In this document: in pieces, positions 27,079 to 35,131 of the stretch | How positions within the stretch are numbered: the stretch's first letter is position 1 | Layout: the number at the start of each line of letters is the position of its first letter | From: Phycisphaeraceae bacterium | Lineage (GTDB): Bacteria > Planctomycetota > Phycisphaerae > Phycisphaerales > SM1A02 | Direction of reading: 5' to 3' | Assembly (NCBI GenBank): GCA_015709595.1 | Contig: CP054178.1 | Span: forward strand, 1,178,001 to 1,242,000 | DNA: 64,000 nt | Position numbers and translations under genes: made by a program | The notes under the pieces: model-generated | What the model was told of the DNA's origin: nothing | The model's input: only the letters and a program-made list of their open reading frames with translations | The model's database searches: none

Positions 27079-27699
27079 TCACTGGAACTTCACCTCGTAG
27101 AAGTTGCTCCAGACGATCTTGCCCGGACCGCCGCCGGGACCGGAGGAGGCGTTGTCAACGAGCTGGACGAGCTGGTACTCGAGCAGGTAGTAGTTCGTGC
27201 CGCGCGAGGGGAGATCCTGCACGATGCAGGTCAGCACGTATTCGTTGCGCGAGCGGTAGTTGGCGGCGGTGTCCGTGCCCGAGGCGCCGCCGGTCGAGCC
27301 GAACTCGCGGGAGCGCTCGCGCTCGACGAAGGTGCGGTCCTGACGCACGTCCAGCCCGTGTCGCGTTCCGGAGGCGAGCAGCACGGCCCGCACGCGGTTG
27401 GCGAAGATCTGGAAGTTCTGATGGGGTCGGGAGGTCTGGTTGATGACCTGTCCGACGTAGAACGTCGGGGGGTTCTGTGGGTTGTTGATGTCCTGACGTG
27501 AGGCGATGTCCGCCGCCATCTTGTCGGTGGCGGTGATCAGATCCTGGCTGCGCAGGTCGGTGGAGCCGTACTCACTGGAAGCGTCTCTGGTGGGGTCCAT
27601 GCGCCCGCCGGTGGTTCCCTGATTGGGAGGCGAGGTCGAGGCGCATCCGGCGGCGAGCAGGGCTGTGACGAGGCCGAGGGTGAGCAGAGGTGTTTTCAC
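27079..27699 (-). CDS. LpoB-like lipoprotein (penicillin-binding protein activator family)
   Basis: 206 residues. GTG 27699 has AGGAAAGGA about 8 nt upstream. The signal peptide LLTLGLVTALLAAGC ends in a lipobox Cys (~19). The mature part has DLRSQDLITATDKMAADIAS, YVGQVINQTSRPHQNF, NRVRAVLLASG and YYLLEYQLVQL, ending IVWSNFYEVKFQ: the LpoB order of helix, vi..i.N.T strand and C-terminal sheet. A disordered low-complexity stretch (GSTGGASGTDTA) sits in the middle. First gene of the operon with the second LpoB-like and the COG3014 lipoprotein. Activation of a peptidoglycan polymerase is inferred from the family. Confidence 0.75.
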   Translation of the reverse strand: MKTPLLTLGLVTALLAAGCASTSPPNQGTTGGRMDPTRDASSEYGSTDLRSQDLITATDKMAADIASRQDINNPQNPPTFYVGQVINQTSRPHQNFQIFANRVRAVLLASGTRHGLDVRQDRTFVERERSREFGSTGGASGTDTAANYRSRNEYVLTCIVQDLPSRGTNYYLLEYQLVQLVDNASSGPGGGPGKIVWSNFYEVKFQ

Positions 27700-27730
27700 G
27701 GGTCGGTCCTTTCCTCAAGGTGCCGGAACG

Positions 27731-27736
27731 ATGGTA
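27731..27736 (-). promoter_or_regulatory. Candidate -10 box of the LpoB-like operon
   Basis: TACCAT 31 nt upstream of GTG 27699, leaving room for the SD, unlike the leaderless set. Confidence 0.35.
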
Positions 27737-27806
27737 CGCCGGCACACTGTGAAGACACGATTGAGGGTGGCGGCTTCCTTCCGGCGCGGCGGGGTCGGCG
27801 AAAACA

Positions 27807-27835
27807 CAGGGAGCGGCCCGTGAGGCCGCTCCCTG
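27807..27835 (-). terminator. Rho-independent terminator of the N0/STN gene
   Basis: Perfect 12-bp stem (CAGGGAGCGGCC with GGCCGCTCCCTG) and 5-nt loop, followed on the minus strand by tgtttt. It lies 31 bp after the stop of the 27867-28907 gene. Confidence 0.75.
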
Positions 27836-27866
27836 CTCGGAATCGCTGGAGAACCGTGGCGGTTGG

Positions 27867-28907
27867 TCAGTTGCCGTTGCCGCCGGCCGCCCCGCCGAAG
27901 CGGAGGGTGTCGATGTGCGTGACGCGGGTGTTCTCGACCACGCCGGTCATGGTGACGTAGCGTCCGCCGGGCACGACAGCGGACGAAGTGCGTCGGGCCG
28001 GGGGACGGACGGCGAAGGGGTAGCCGCCCAGCTGGCGATGCACGTAGTCAGGGGCGCGAACGATGAAGTTGCCGCGGTAGTAGCGGATGGTGGCCGCCAA
28101 GCCGCCGTTCTGCTCCCACGCTTCGGGCTCGACCGCCTCGACGATGATCTCGATGAGTTCCTCGGCGAGGACTTCCGGCGCGACGCGTTCGATGTCTTCA
28201 TCGTTGGTTTCGAAGGGGTTGCCTCCGCCGAAGCCGCTGCCGCCGCCCATGCCGCCGCCGCCGAAGCCGCCGCCGCCGATGCCCCCGCCGCCGATGCCCC
28301 CGCCGCCGCCCAGGCCGCCGCCGCCCAAGCCGCCGCCGCCGCCGCCACTGCCGCCGTTCCCGCCTTCAAAGGCCGAGTCGAGGTCGAGCGAAGGGGCATT
28401 GGTGAACATGGGGGGCTCGAGGAGCAGGTCGCGCACGTTGTAGATGCGCAGTTCGCGGGCCGCGTTGAGGCGCTCCTTGGTGCCGACTTCGACGAAGCCG
28501 TCACGCAATTGCCACGTCACGCCGCCGCTGAAGCCGTCATCGCACTGCTCCAGCACCATCTCCAGCACGGTCAGCGCTGGCTTGTTGGCCACGTCGAGCG
28601 TGATCGGGGCTTCCGGGTCGATGCCCGTGCCCACGCGATCGTCGCTGTAGCGACCGATGACGTTGATGCCAAGCATGTTCTGGATGAACGTGATGGCGTC
28701 ACGCGCGGGCGTGTCATCGAACCGCACGGTGATGTCGTTGTAGAGCAGCACGCTGAGCATGTGCGACTTGGACGACGTGTCCCGGGCCGCCTGGGCGTTG
28801 GCCCGCGTCGCAGTCACGTTCTGCATCCGGTCGAACCGGCTCTGGCCGTAGGCCGACCCTGCGAGGATCAGGCATCCGGCGCCAAGGATGATCGCCTTTC
28901 GCTTCAT
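27867..28907 (-). CDS. Exported protein with secretin N0/STN-like domain and Gly-rich linker
   Basis: 346 residues. GGAG lies ~8 nt before ATG 28907. The signal peptide is AIILGAGCLILAGSAYGQ. Residues ~55-165 resemble N0/STN domains of secretins and TonB receptors: VRFDDTPARDAITFIQNML, PALTVLEMVLEQ, then ELRIYNVRDLLL. Residues ~185-235 are almost pure glycine (GGGGLGGGGIGGGG-like). The C-terminal part contains EELIEIIVEAVEPEAWEQN and YRGNFIVRAPDYVHRQLGG. No secretin pore domain is present. It might be a periplasmic partner of a secretion or pilus system, but this is inference. It is followed by a strong terminator and so ends its transcription unit. Confidence 0.65.
   Translation of the reverse strand: MKRKAIILGAGCLILAGSAYGQSRFDRMQNVTATRANAQAARDTSSKSHMLSVLLYNDITVRFDDTPARDAITFIQNMLGINVIGRYSDDRVGTGIDPEAPITLDVANKPALTVLEMVLEQCDDGFSGGVTWQLRDGFVEVGTKERLNAARELRIYNVRDLLLEPPMFTNAPSLDLDSAFEGGNGGSGGGGGGLGGGGLGGGGGIGGGGIGGGGFGGGGMGGGSGFGGGNPFETNDEDIERVAPEVLAEELIEIIVEAVEPEAWEQNGGLAATIRYYRGNFIVRAPDYVHRQLGGYPFAVRPPARRTSSAVVPGGRYVTMTGVVENTRVTHIDTLRFGGAAGGNGN
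28225..28355. repeat. CCGCCGCC simple repeat encoding the Gly-rich linker
   Basis: Repeats of ccgccgccgatgcccccgcc and variants. On the minus strand they code GGGG followed by L, I, F or M in turn. Confidence 0.7.
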
Positions 28908-28918
28908 GTTCGTTCTCC

Positions 28919-28934
28919 AGGTGTTGGGACACCT
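28919..28934 (-). promoter_or_regulatory. Leader hairpin before the N0/STN gene
   Basis: AGGTGT-TGGG-ACACCT (palindromic) forms a 6-bp stem that ends at the ribosome binding site. It could influence initiation or stability; this is speculative. Confidence 0.3.
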
Positions 28935-29019
28935 CTACTGGACACGTTCCGAATCCCCCCCGTTCAAAAACGAGGCAGGTTTTTTGATTGTCGGGAAAAT
29001 CCGCCCGCTCGTCAAGGCC

Positions 29020-30885
29020 CTACAACCCCTCCAACGCACGCAAAAGGTCCGAAAGAACCAGAATCCCGAAGGCCTGGGCCGCCGGCGCCTGCTCCGACCC
29101 CCACGGCGAACGACGGATCCCCCCCAGCGCCCGCCTCATGTCCTTATACGCCCAGGAATCGGTCTGCGTGACCGCCAACTGCATCACGAATCGGGCAAAT
29201 GCACGGATTCTGTTCACTTCCGTGGTCAGTTCCTGCTTCGGAAGCATCCCGGGCGTCGCCGCCCGGGCGGCCAGCCAGGCCATCGGACGCAGCCCCTGCT
29301 CGGTGGCCCGCAGCCCTTCCGAGCCGTCAAGCAGGATGCCGCCATGCAAATCGTGCTCCGACAGATGGTTGGAATCAACCTGCGCCTGCCACACCAGGTT
29401 TCGCAGGCCTTCCAGATGAGCCAGACCCGATCGATCCCCCGTGGAGACCGCGTAGTCCAGTTCCGCCCACCCCAGCCAAGGCATCAGGTTGACCTGCTCC
29501 CAGTCCGAAACCGCCTGGCGGGCCTCGTCAATCGACGCTCGCAGCAAGGCGGGGGTGACATCCTTCGTCCCATGTGAAAGCATGCGCCCGAAGGCCATCG
29601 CCACCAGGGCACGGGTGGGACCAGGCAGCGGCTGCGGAGGGTCGAGGCCCTCGATCGGCCTGAACCCGCCCGCCTTGTCGTCGAATGCCTGGCGAACCTT
29701 CGAGGCGGCCTTGTCGAGAAACGCCTGCAACTCCGGCCGGGGCGGAATCATCAACTGCGACTCCAGCCCCGCGACCACGATCATGGCGCAGGTTCCCACG
29801 TCCGCCAGCGGGTCCGGCTCCAGTTCAGGCCGCACGTCCGCCAGGTGCTGGAGCAGCCGGTCGGCGAACTCCGCCGCCCGACCGGCCCGCTCGGGATTGG
29901 CGCCGGGCGTCGCCACGTACCGCGACAGGGCGTAACTGGTCAGCGCCTGCTCGATGGGCGTGGCGATCAGGGGCTGATAGGCGTCCCGCGTGGGGTGATA
30001 GGTGCCCATCATGCCCAGCGGCTCGTGGACCAGCCGACCGTCCTGCATGCGTTGATACGCCCGTCCCAGCACGTGATCCACGACGCCCTCCAGCGTGCGC
30101 ATCAGGCCCGCGGGCGTGGTCGCGGAAGGGTCCACCAGTTCGCTCCCCCGGTACGTGACGAGGGGTGTGCCCGTCGGCGCCTGCTGGGTGAGGTGCGTCG
30201 TCGAGAAGCGGTAGCACGACACGCCGTACCGATCGCGCGCCTCGGCCCACTGGCCGCTCGAGAGCGGCACGTCCAGGTTCACGATGATGCTGGGCAGCAC
30301 CAGCGCCGGATTGCACTGGTTGATCGCCCGCATCTGGGCGGGAAACCGCACCGACCACTGATCCGTGCGGCGGGCGGCCAGCCCGTCCAGACCCGGACTG
30401 ACCCGCGAGGCGAGATCCTCGAACCTCTGCCCCACCAGCGGCACGGGGGCACCGGCGAACTCCATCTCCAGCGTGACACGCCTTCCTGCCTCCGCCAGCA
30501 GGTCCGCCGGCAGGGTGCGAACCGCCTCATCCGCCAGCATCTCACTCATGGCGCGACCGGCGGCTCGCCGCACCGCCAGATCGTCCGTGGACCAGTCCAC
30601 CCCGGCACCCAGCACCCGTCCTGACCGCCTCAGGATCACGCACACGCCATGCGCCCCCTTGACAGGTACGCGGCTTTCCGCCTCGGCCGGTTCGGGCGTA
30701 TCGAAGGCGTCCAGCCACCCGCGCACGGTGGTGTAGGCCCGGATCACGTCCGTTGCGTCCGGTAACACGGGGCTCGTCTGTTGAGCCGGGCAGGAGAGGG
30801 CGGTCATCCACGCGACCAGCTGCACCAACGCCAGGCCGATCCATGACGCCTTGACGCGACGGGGTATGTTGTGTCCATGCATCAT
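29020..30885 (-). CDS. Exported protein with AMMECR1-like N-terminal domain and helical C-terminal domain
   Basis: About 621 residues from ATG 30885 (30900 also possible). The signal segment is IGLALVQLVAWMTALSC. Residues ~55-210 follow the AMMECR1 order: GVCVILRRSGRVLGAGVDW, AAGRAMSEMLADEAVRTLP, VTLEMEFAG, SPGLDGL, RFPAQM and SCYRFST correspond to the V.L...G.LRG, DPRF, V.VL, G.HG, LP.V and RF elements. The C-terminal ~400 residues look like an alpha/alpha toroid (SWAYKDMRRALGGIRRSPWG near the end). I know of no described protein with this pairing and assign no activity. It sits between the N0/STN gene and the carbamoyltransferase operon on the same strand. Confidence 0.5.
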   Translation of the reverse strand: MMHGHNIPRRVKASWIGLALVQLVAWMTALSCPAQQTSPVLPDATDVIRAYTTVRGWLDAFDTPEPAEAESRVPVKGAHGVCVILRRSGRVLGAGVDWSTDDLAVRRAAGRAMSEMLADEAVRTLPADLLAEAGRRVTLEMEFAGAPVPLVGQRFEDLASRVSPGLDGLAARRTDQWSVRFPAQMRAINQCNPALVLPSIIVNLDVPLSSGQWAEARDRYGVSCYRFSTTHLTQQAPTGTPLVTYRGSELVDPSATTPAGLMRTLEGVVDHVLGRAYQRMQDGRLVHEPLGMMGTYHPTRDAYQPLIATPIEQALTSYALSRYVATPGANPERAGRAAEFADRLLQHLADVRPELEPDPLADVGTCAMIVVAGLESQLMIPPRPELQAFLDKAASKVRQAFDDKAGGFRPIEGLDPPQPLPGPTRALVAMAFGRMLSHGTKDVTPALLRASIDEARQAVSDWEQVNLMPWLGWAELDYAVSTGDRSGLAHLEGLRNLVWQAQVDSNHLSEHDLHGGILLDGSEGLRATEQGLRPMAWLAARAATPGMLPKQELTTEVNRIRAFARFVMQLAVTQTDSWAYKDMRRALGGIRRSPWGSEQAPAAQAFGILVLSDLLRALEGL

Positions 30886-30983
30886 CCGGTACCATCCCAT
30901 GCGGCCCAGCCGCGTCTGACCCGTTCGGCACGGCGTTTGTGATGATACCGGCGTGGGGACAACTGAAGACCGGAGATTCGCCC

Positions 30984-31067
30984 ATGCTCGCCAACGTGCT
31001 TCACCTGACCGGACGCCGCAGGAAGATGGCTCTCCTGGTGCTGCTGACCTTCGCGGCCCTGTGCTGA
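30984..31067 (+). CDS. Possible 27-residue hydrophobic peptide
   Basis: MLANVLHLTGRRRKMALLVL plus LTFAALC and stop. GGAG lies 8 nt before ATG 30984. It is basic then hydrophobic, like a small membrane peptide, and lies in the gap between two minus-strand genes. Evidence is only the RBS and composition, so it may be spurious. Confidence 0.25.
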   Translation: MLANVLHLTGRRRKMALLVLLTFAALC

Positions 31068-31125
31068 GGAGAAAGGTTCGAGGGCATCGAGGGATGAGAC
31101 GTTCGGCGATGAACGCACCCGGCAC

Positions 31126-31338
31126 TCAAAACAGCGTGTACAGGAACGGGCCTGCGCCGGTGCTGGTGAGCACGATCAGCGCTCCCACCAGCAGGAACGT
31201 GACCAGCAGGGGCACCAGCCACCACTTCTTGTTGTCGCGCAGGAAGTCGACGAACTCGCGCAGCACCCCGGCGCGCGCCGCCTGCGCCTCGCGGGCGAAG
31301 TCGCCATTCGATCCCGGTGTCCGCGAAGTGTCGCTCAT
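31126..31338 (-). CDS. DUF5989-family small membrane protein
   Basis: 70 residues with one transmembrane helix: LREFVDFLRDNKKWWLVPLL then VTFLLVGALIVLTS, ending GPFLYTLF. The pattern EF..FLr..KKWWL.P...PF.YTLF is that of DUF5989. Last gene of the SGNH-carbamoyltransferase-SxtJ-DUF5989 operon, 52 bp after SxtJ. Function unknown; constant linkage to the carbamoyltransferase suggests an accessory membrane subunit. Confidence 0.8.
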   Translation of the reverse strand: MSDTSRTPGSNGDFAREAQAARAGVLREFVDFLRDNKKWWLVPLLVTFLLVGALIVLTSTGAGPFLYTLF

Positions 31339-31390
31339 GGCTTGATGATACGCGGAACCCGCCACCCCAGCGCGCCGCGACACGCCTCGG

Positions 31391-31801
31391 TCAGAACTGC
31401 CTGAAGTACCGCCTCGGCTCGTGCGGCGGATGGGCGTCAGTCCAGTAGGTCGCGGCGCCGCGGTCCATCCGCCGCGCCATCGGGTCGCGTCCCAGGAGAC
31501 GCATGATGAGCCCCGTGGGCGTGAGAACGAGGTAGTAGATGATCCCCAGCACCAGGTGCGAGAGAACCCACCCGATGGGGAACGTGATCGTGACCCAGCC
31601 CACATAGATCGGCCTTCGCAGAGGCGGCACGCACCAGAACAGCAGCGTCACGCCCACGCCGATCGACCAGATGACCACCGCCGCGGTGAACCACCCGAAG
31701 CGCCACCACAGCAGGCCGCCCAGCACGCCGGCGAAGGGCGCCAGCAGCCCGCCGAACCAGGCGAGATCGCGCCAGGATGGATTGCGATTGATCTCAATCA
31801 A
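31391..31801 (-). CDS. SxtJ-family membrane protein
   Basis: 136 residues with about three transmembrane helices (LAWFGGLLAPFAGVLGGLLW, VVIWSIGVGVTLLFWCV, WVLSHLVLGIIYYLVLTPTG) and a polar C-terminus DPMARRMDRGAATYW. This is the SxtJ family, named after the saxitoxin cluster, where its role is unknown. It overlaps the carbamoyltransferase stop by 8 bp, so translation is coupled. Confidence 0.83.
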   Translation of the reverse strand: MIEINRNPSWRDLAWFGGLLAPFAGVLGGLLWWRFGWFTAAVVIWSIGVGVTLLFWCVPPLRRPIYVGWVTITFPIGWVLSHLVLGIIYYLVLTPTGLIMRLLGRDPMARRMDRGAATYWTDAHPPHEPRRYFRQF

Positions 31802-33641
31802 GCGCGAACTCTCCGAGGTACTTCTTCACGTCGATCTCCTTCGCGTCGGGCTGTTCCTTCTTGAGCAGGACGAATCGCTCCAGCACCAGCGCATCCATGT
31901 TGGTGGCCATGAAGCAGCGCCAGGCGTGCTCGGGGCTGCAGACGATCGGCTCTCCCCGCACGTTGAAACTGGTGTTGATGATGACGGGACAGCCGGTCCG
32001 GCGCTCGAACCGTTCGATGAGCCGGTGGTATCGCCCGTGCCGCGCGGGATCGACGGTCTGCACGCGGGCGGAGTAATCCACGTGCGTGACGGCCTGCACC
32101 TGCGAACGCTTCACGTACAGCTTGTCGATGCCGGCGGCCTTCTTCGCCTCGCCATCGGCGCCGTCCCGGCGGTCGTTCCGCACGGGCGCCACGAGCAGCA
32201 TGTAGGGGCTGTCCTCGCCGGGGCGCATGTCGAACCACTCGTGAACGCGCTCCTTGAGCACCGAGGGTGCGAAGGGGCGGAACGATTCGCGGAACTTGAT
32301 CTTCAGGTTCATCACCGACTGCATCGACTCGCTGCGTGCATCGCCCAGGATGCTGCGCGAGCCCAGGGCGCGGGGGCCGAACTCCATCCGTCCCTGCAGC
32401 CAGCCGACGACGTTCTCCGTGGCGAGCAGTTCCGCTGCGGCCTCGCAGAGCGAGTCGTCGTCGGGATACTCGTGGTATCGCGCCCCCTTGGAATCCAGGA
32501 ACGCCCGGATCTCTTCGTGTCCGAATCGCGGACCGAGGAGCGAGCCGCCCTGCGCATCCGCGCCCGCGACCCCGCTCGGCCGCCGCTCGTTCCCGAGCAG
32601 TTGATGCCAGATGAGCATCGCCACGCCCAGCGCGCCGCCTGCATCGCCGGCGGCGGGCTGAATCCACACGTTCTCGAACGGCCCCTCGCGCAGGATGCGC
32701 CCGTTGCCCACGCAGTTGAGCGCCACCCCCCCGGCGAGGCACAGGTTCTTCGCCCCCGTCAGCACGTGGGCGTGACGGGCGACGCGCAGCATCACGTCCT
32801 CGGTGACCTTCTGGATCGACGCGGCGAGATCCATGTGCCGCTGCTCCATGGCGCCCTCGGGCCGCCGCGCCGGGCCGCCGAAAAGACGCTCGAAGCGGCG
32901 CGAGATCATCCGCTCGCCCACGCAGTAATCAAAATATTCAAGGTTGAGGCGGAACGATCCGTCCTCCTTCAGGTCGATCAGGTGCTCTCGGATCAGGTCG
33001 GCATAGGTCGGTTCGCCATACGGCGCCAGCCCCATGAGTTTGTACTCGCCCGAGTTGACGCGGAAGCCGCAGTAGAGCGTGAAGGCGGAGTAGAGCAGCC
33101 CCAACGAGTGGGGAAAGCGAATCTCCTTGAGCAGACGCACGGTGTTGCCGCGCCCCTCGCCGATCGTGGTCGTGGCCCATTCGCCCACGCCGTCAAGCGT
33201 GACCACCGCCGCGTGCTCGAAGGGCGATGGCAGAAACGCGCTGGCGGCATGCGACTCGTGATGTTCGCAGAACACGAACCGCCTGGTGTACGCTCCGCCC
33301 AGCTCCTTCGCCAGTTCGCGCGGCAGGTGCAGTTTCTTCTTCAGCCACAGCGGAATCGCCCGCACGAACGACCGGAAGCCGATCGGCGCGTAAGACAGGT
33401 ACGTCTCCAGCAGCCGGTCGAACTTGAGGAACGGCTTCTCATAGAACCCCACGTAGTTCAGGTCCGCCGCGCTGATCCCTGCCTCGCGCAGGCAATACTC
33501 GACCGCGTTCGTGGGGAACGCCGAGTCGTGCTTCTTGCGCGTGAAGCGCTCCTCCTGGGCCGCGGCGACGATGCGCCCGTCCACCACCAGCGCGGCGGCG
33601 GAGTCGTGGTAATACGCCGAGATGCCCAGGATCGCGGTCAC
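31794..33641 (-). CDS. Carbamoyltransferase (NodU/CmcH/SxtI family)
   Basis: 615-residue enzyme that transfers a carbamoyl group from carbamoyl phosphate via carbamoyl-AMP to a hydroxyl of a sugar or natural product. The N-terminal Kae1-like domain has GISAYYHDSAAAL and the metal ligands in CEHHESHAASAF. Further motifs are NSGEYKLMGLAPYG and CLAGGVALNCVGNG. The YrdC-like C-terminal domain has FGPRALGSRSILGD and INTSFNVRGEPIV. GTG 33641 overlaps the preceding stop (GTGA 33638-33641) and begins exactly at the conserved VTAILGIS. A membrane or surface glycan is a likely acceptor given the neighbours, but it is not shown. Confidence 0.93.
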   Translation of the reverse strand: MTAILGISAYYHDSAAALVVDGRIVAAAQEERFTRKKHDSAFPTNAVEYCLREAGISAADLNYVGFYEKPFLKFDRLLETYLSYAPIGFRSFVRAIPLWLKKKLHLPRELAKELGGAYTRRFVFCEHHESHAASAFLPSPFEHAAVVTLDGVGEWATTTIGEGRGNTVRLLKEIRFPHSLGLLYSAFTLYCGFRVNSGEYKLMGLAPYGEPTYADLIREHLIDLKEDGSFRLNLEYFDYCVGERMISRRFERLFGGPARRPEGAMEQRHMDLAASIQKVTEDVMLRVARHAHVLTGAKNLCLAGGVALNCVGNGRILREGPFENVWIQPAAGDAGGALGVAMLIWHQLLGNERRPSGVAGADAQGGSLLGPRFGHEEIRAFLDSKGARYHEYPDDDSLCEAAAELLATENVVGWLQGRMEFGPRALGSRSILGDARSESMQSVMNLKIKFRESFRPFAPSVLKERVHEWFDMRPGEDSPYMLLVAPVRNDRRDGADGEAKKAAGIDKLYVKRSQVQAVTHVDYSARVQTVDPARHGRYHRLIERFERRTGCPVIINTSFNVRGEPIVCSPEHAWRCFMATNMDALVLERFVLLKKEQPDAKEIDVKKYLGEFALD

Positions 33642-35005
33642 GGCGTCCCGTCCTCCCCGCGGCGGGCCGCAAGCACCTGCTCGATCAGCCGGGCCTGCTT
33701 GAACGCCTCGGCGAAGGCGCCGGCGATGCACTCGCACCCCGTGGGCGTGTAGTGGACATCGTCCGTGAAGAACTCGAGCGTGCGCGGCACCATCGACTCC
33801 AGATCGACGTACGTCACGCCGTGATCGCGGGCGATCGCGCGACTGGCGTCGTTGAACGCCCGCATGCCCGCGATCATCGAGGCGATGCTCGGGCGCGTGC
33901 CCCCCTGCTGGTTGGCCAGCGGGAACCAGATGACCTCGCGCTCGGCGTCGTTCATCCCCTCATGGTACAGCGATGGCTGCGAGGCGAGCACCACGCCGAC
34001 GCCCTTGTCCGTCGCGGCCCGCACCAGGTCCGTCATGTTGCGCGTGAAGGATGGGAGCGAGGCCCACGTGCTGACCTCGATCTCCCTCGCCCTGGGGAAG
34101 AACATGGTCAGGTCGCCCGCGCCGGCCTCGTAGACCGCTGGCTTCACGCGCACGCGCTCCTTGCGGAAGTCGGAGAACCAGTGACCGAAGCGGGTCTCGA
34201 CCAGCGCCCATCGCACCTCGCTCCGCACCAGGTTGGTGGTCGGGCCGAGGTAGTGCCGGTAGTCCGGCGCGTATTCGTCCCGTCCGAACAGGTCGGGCAC
34301 GAAGCTGCGCACCAGGTCGTTGATGGCGTGGAAGACGATGAGGATGTCCGGGTCGAAATCCTGCACGTATGTGAGAAACTTGATGAGCGAGTGCTGGGAT
34401 GTGTGCCAATCCGCCCCGGCGTTGAGCACCTCGATGATCACATCGGGGTGGCGCTCGCGCAGCATCTGCTGCAGCAGGGCGGCGTGCGTCTGCTCGTAGG
34501 GCGTGCGCCCGCAGAAGACCGTCGAGCCCCCCAGCACGAAGATGCGAATCGTTCCCGGCGGCTTCTCGCGCGTGATTTCATCCCCACGGAACCCCCACGA
34601 GTTGGTATGCAGCGTCTCGGACTCCGGCCCCGGCGTGTTCTGCAGGAAGGGGTGGAAGCGGTCGCGCCCCGTGCCCGTGCCGCGCCGAATCCCCCGGTCG
34701 AGGCGCGACTCGATCACCGAGTGCGCCACGGCGACCAGGGCGATGGCCAGGAGAATCTTGGGCAGGGGCCTGACCGCCCCCTGCCGGCCGCCCGACAGAC
34801 GCACGTGCTGCGTGCCGAACAGGAACCGCCAGAACAGATAGACGAGCGGCGTCGCCATCAGCCACCAGGCCAGCAGAACGATGAAGTATCCCGTGGAATA
34901 CTTGCCCAGAACGGTGGGATCAAACGACGTGTGAAAGATCAGCCCCACGCCGACCACCAGGGCGGGAACGGTGAACAGGATGGGCAGCAGGCGGGACAGG
35001 CGCAT
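33638..35005 (-). CDS. Membrane-anchored SGNH/GDSL-like hydrolase
   Basis: 455 residues from ATG 35005. N-terminal helices LPILFTVPALVVGVGLIF and YFIVLLAWWLMATPLVYLFW anchor the protein. The soluble part is an SGNH fold: block I IRIFVLGGSTVFCG (Ser nucleophile in GGST), block III FHAINDLV with the conserved Asn and block V DDVHYT with the Asp/His pair. These enzymes remove or transfer acyl groups on carbohydrates and lipids. It overlaps the carbamoyltransferase by 4 bp, heading the operon, so it may act on the same acceptor. Confidence 0.8.
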   Translation of the reverse strand: MRLSRLLPILFTVPALVVGVGLIFHTSFDPTVLGKYSTGYFIVLLAWWLMATPLVYLFWRFLFGTQHVRLSGGRQGAVRPLPKILLAIALVAVAHSVIESRLDRGIRRGTGTGRDRFHPFLQNTPGPESETLHTNSWGFRGDEITREKPPGTIRIFVLGGSTVFCGRTPYEQTHAALLQQMLRERHPDVIIEVLNAGADWHTSQHSLIKFLTYVQDFDPDILIVFHAINDLVRSFVPDLFGRDEYAPDYRHYLGPTTNLVRSEVRWALVETRFGHWFSDFRKERVRVKPAVYEAGAGDLTMFFPRAREIEVSTWASLPSFTRNMTDLVRAATDKGVGVVLASQPSLYHEGMNDAEREVIWFPLANQQGGTRPSIASMIAGMRAFNDASRAIARDHGVTYVDLESMVPRTLEFFTDDVHYTPTGCECIAGAFAEAFKQARLIEQVLAARRGEDGTP

Positions 35006-35131
35006 GAGCGGCTCGTGATGGGTGAGAGGGTAGCCGGAATCAGGCCGTTCGTGTGCACTGCGGTTCCCATGCGTGCGCGCCATCAACATGGCGGCGACCC
35101 GCGTCGAGCGCTGATGAAGGCGCCCGTCCTC

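Noticed and set aside
28225-28355. Possible CRISPR-like or tandem array
   Set aside because: It is a codon-level simple repeat encoding glycine; no spacers of constant length.
27915-29171. 418-codon plus-strand frame, Ala-rich
   Set aside because: It is the antisense reading of the Gly-rich linker gene; the minus strand has signal peptide, SD and terminator.
31671-33752. 693-codon plus-strand frame across the carbamoyltransferase
   Set aside because: Shadow of a gene with clear NodU-family motifs; composition is unlike real protein.
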